64,000 bases of DNA from CAYGDP01 sp964348665. GTDB lineage: Bacteria; Verrucomicrobiota; Verrucomicrobiia; Palsa-1439; CAYGDP01. The notes below the pieces were generated by a model. The model had not been told where the DNA came from. It saw nothing but the letters and a program-made list of their open reading frames with translations, and did no database searches. How positions within the stretch are numbered: the stretch's first letter is position 1; each line of letters opens with the position of its first letter. A program made the position numbers and the translations under genes. Below are positions 63,212-64,000 of the stretch, in pieces. Where the stretch lies: positions 170,619 through 234,618 of the forward strand of contig CAYGDP010000003.1 of assembly GCA_964348665.1 (NCBI GenBank), in the 5' to 3' direction.

Positions 63212-63225
63212 GCGGTCTCCCGTAT

Positions 63226-63362
63226 AAAAAATCCCAAACCCCAAATCCTAAATCCCAAACAAATCTCAAATCTCAAACGCCAAACAACTGAGCTGAAAAC
63301 GCCAATTTGAAATTCGGTGCTTGGGTTTTTTTTGAGATTTGGAGTTTGGAGTTTGGTTTTTT
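63226..63362. repeat. Word-like inverted-arm element upstream of the radical SAM gene
   Basis: The left arm (63226-63287) repeats ATCCCAAACCCCAAATCC and ATCTCAAATCTCAAACGCC words. The right arm (63316-63362) reads TTGGGTTTTTTTTGAGATTT, GGAGTTTGGAGTTTGG. It fills the gap between the radical SAM gene and the PQQ-propeller gene and may include the operon promoter or the terminator of the upstream gene. Confidence 0.75.
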
Positions 63363-64000
63363 TCATTTCTTCTTCTCTCCAAACGCATACACACTGCCAT
63401 CTTCGCTGCCAATGACGATCATCCCGTCTGCGACTGCCGGCGAGGCAGTCAGTTCCTTGCCGATTTCATACGACCAGACCTCTTTGCCGCTGGTCAAATT
63501 CACGATGTACAGACGGCCGTCGTCCGAGCCGACCACGACACGATCACCGCAAATCACCGGAGAACTGTCCACTTTTCCGCCGGTCATGAATGTCCAAACC
63601 GGTTTTCCGGTCGCACGATCGAGGCAATGCAATCGCTTGTCGCGTCCGCCGATGACGACAACTTTCTCCGTCACCGCAGGCGACGAAAAAAATGGGAAGC
63701 TGCGATCTTTGTAGCGCCAGACTTCCTTTCCCGCCGCGATGTCCACGCAAAGAACTTCCTCGCCGTAATGACCGAGAAACGCAAGATTACCAGCCACGGC
63801 AGCCGAGCCAGCCACGTACGCGCCCGCTTCAATGCCGGCGATTTTTTTCCCGTCGGCCACGTTGACGACATGAACCACTGCGTCGCAGCCGCCAAAGACG
63901 ATCCTATCGGTCGCCACCGCCACGGCGCCATTGACAAAGCTGCCGGTTTCAAACGTCCACAGCGGTTTACCCGTTGAAACCTCGACGCAATGTACCCGGC
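63363..64000 (-). CDS. PQQ-type beta-propeller repeat protein, C-terminal part
   Basis: At least 212 residues; the 5' part runs off the right edge, since the frame stays open up to position 64000 with RVHCVEVSTGKPLWTFETGS. Beta-propeller blades of the PQQ-like/WD kind: VLCVDIAAGKEVWRYKD, LHCLDRATGKPVWTFMTGG and LYIVNLTSGKEVWSYEIGK, each followed by SSPAV and VIGG-type strands. No signal or partner domain is in view. Likely periplasmic, related to outer-membrane assembly or dehydrogenase propellers. Confidence 0.88.
   Translation of the reverse strand, partial: RVHCVEVSTGKPLWTFETGSFVNGAVAVATDRIVFGGCDAVVHVVNVADGKKIAGIEAGAYVAGSAAVAGNLAFLGHYGEEVLCVDIAAGKEVWRYKDRSFPFFSSPAVTEKVVVIGGRDKRLHCLDRATGKPVWTFMTGGKVDSSPVICGDRVVVGSDDGRLYIVNLTSGKEVWSYEIGKELTASPAVADGMIVIGSEDGSVYAFGEKKK

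Overview
The window is a dense bacterial chromosome segment of high GC content. It fits a member of the Verrucomicrobiota or the wider PVC group. The pointers are three prepilin-like genes of the type used for PVC secreted proteins, lipoproteins with squalene-cyclase-like repeats, a GHL10 lipoprotein, a DUF4159 protein, NHLRC2-like and exported methyltransferase proteins, and a 33-residue bS22/AURKAIP1-type ribosomal protein. This assignment comes from recognised protein families, not from a database search. No phage, CRISPR array or transposase gene was seen.

Layout. 1-3379 (minus): CPBP protease, thiL, tsaE, tsaB and the start of alr, tightly coupled. 3483-5511: trpD, a LamG lipid-exported protein and tRNA-Leu(GAG). 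5582-10036: an FHA-DUF4388 protein, two abutting squalene-cyclase-like exported proteins and a GHL10 lipoprotein. 10043-14410: a three-fold tandem array of [prepilin + membrane double zinc-ribbon protein], with a decayed fragment of a fourth. 14520-17751: EVE protein, ankyrin lipoprotein and an internally duplicated DUF4159 protein. 17931-26717: housekeeping genes (SDR, nfo, trmH-type, hisG, bS22, TPR, amino-acid permease with USP domain, queA, ribD-like). 26700-29858: thioredoxin-NHL protein, exported methyltransferase and tandem-ACT protein. 29944-36907: gltD-gltB and a divergent Lrp-type regulator. 36961-45564: WG-repeat protein, SDR, an ABC-2 exporter, a MacB-like tripartite exporter (ATPase, two FtsX permeases, HlyD adaptor) and a Tat-exported SOD. 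45622-52188: M23 peptidase, lipase-like hydrolase, truncated methyltransferase, ankyrin membrane protein, S23 four-helix-bundle protein and ilvB. 52259-63211 (minus): an FtsX/LolD-type transporter, then a six-gene overlapping operon (HemN/HemW-like radical SAM, chorismate-lyase-like/flavin-halogenase fusion, glycosyltransferase, 4HBT thioesterase, small membrane protein, phenylacetate-CoA-ligase-like enzyme) that looks like an aromatic specialised-metabolite pathway. 63363-64000: a partial PQQ-type beta-propeller.

The most unusual signal is not a gene. It is a recurrent class of low-complexity, word-like elements made of 7-9 nt units such as CCAAACT or TTCAAAC, usually followed by an inverted arm of matching reverse-complement words. 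They occupy many intergenic gaps (17771, 25904, 31441, 39578, 42531, 55534, 63226). They also enter reading frames: tsaB, queA, the M23 peptidase and the linker of the lyase/halogenase fusion. One supplies the start of a truncated methyltransferase, and one pair of arms brackets the S23 four-helix-bundle gene. A different palindromic element sits in frame inside the paaK-like gene, and a TTGTAGC-ended inverted repeat occurs twice. Together with the fusion-enzyme operon, these are the best candidates for undescribed biology here.
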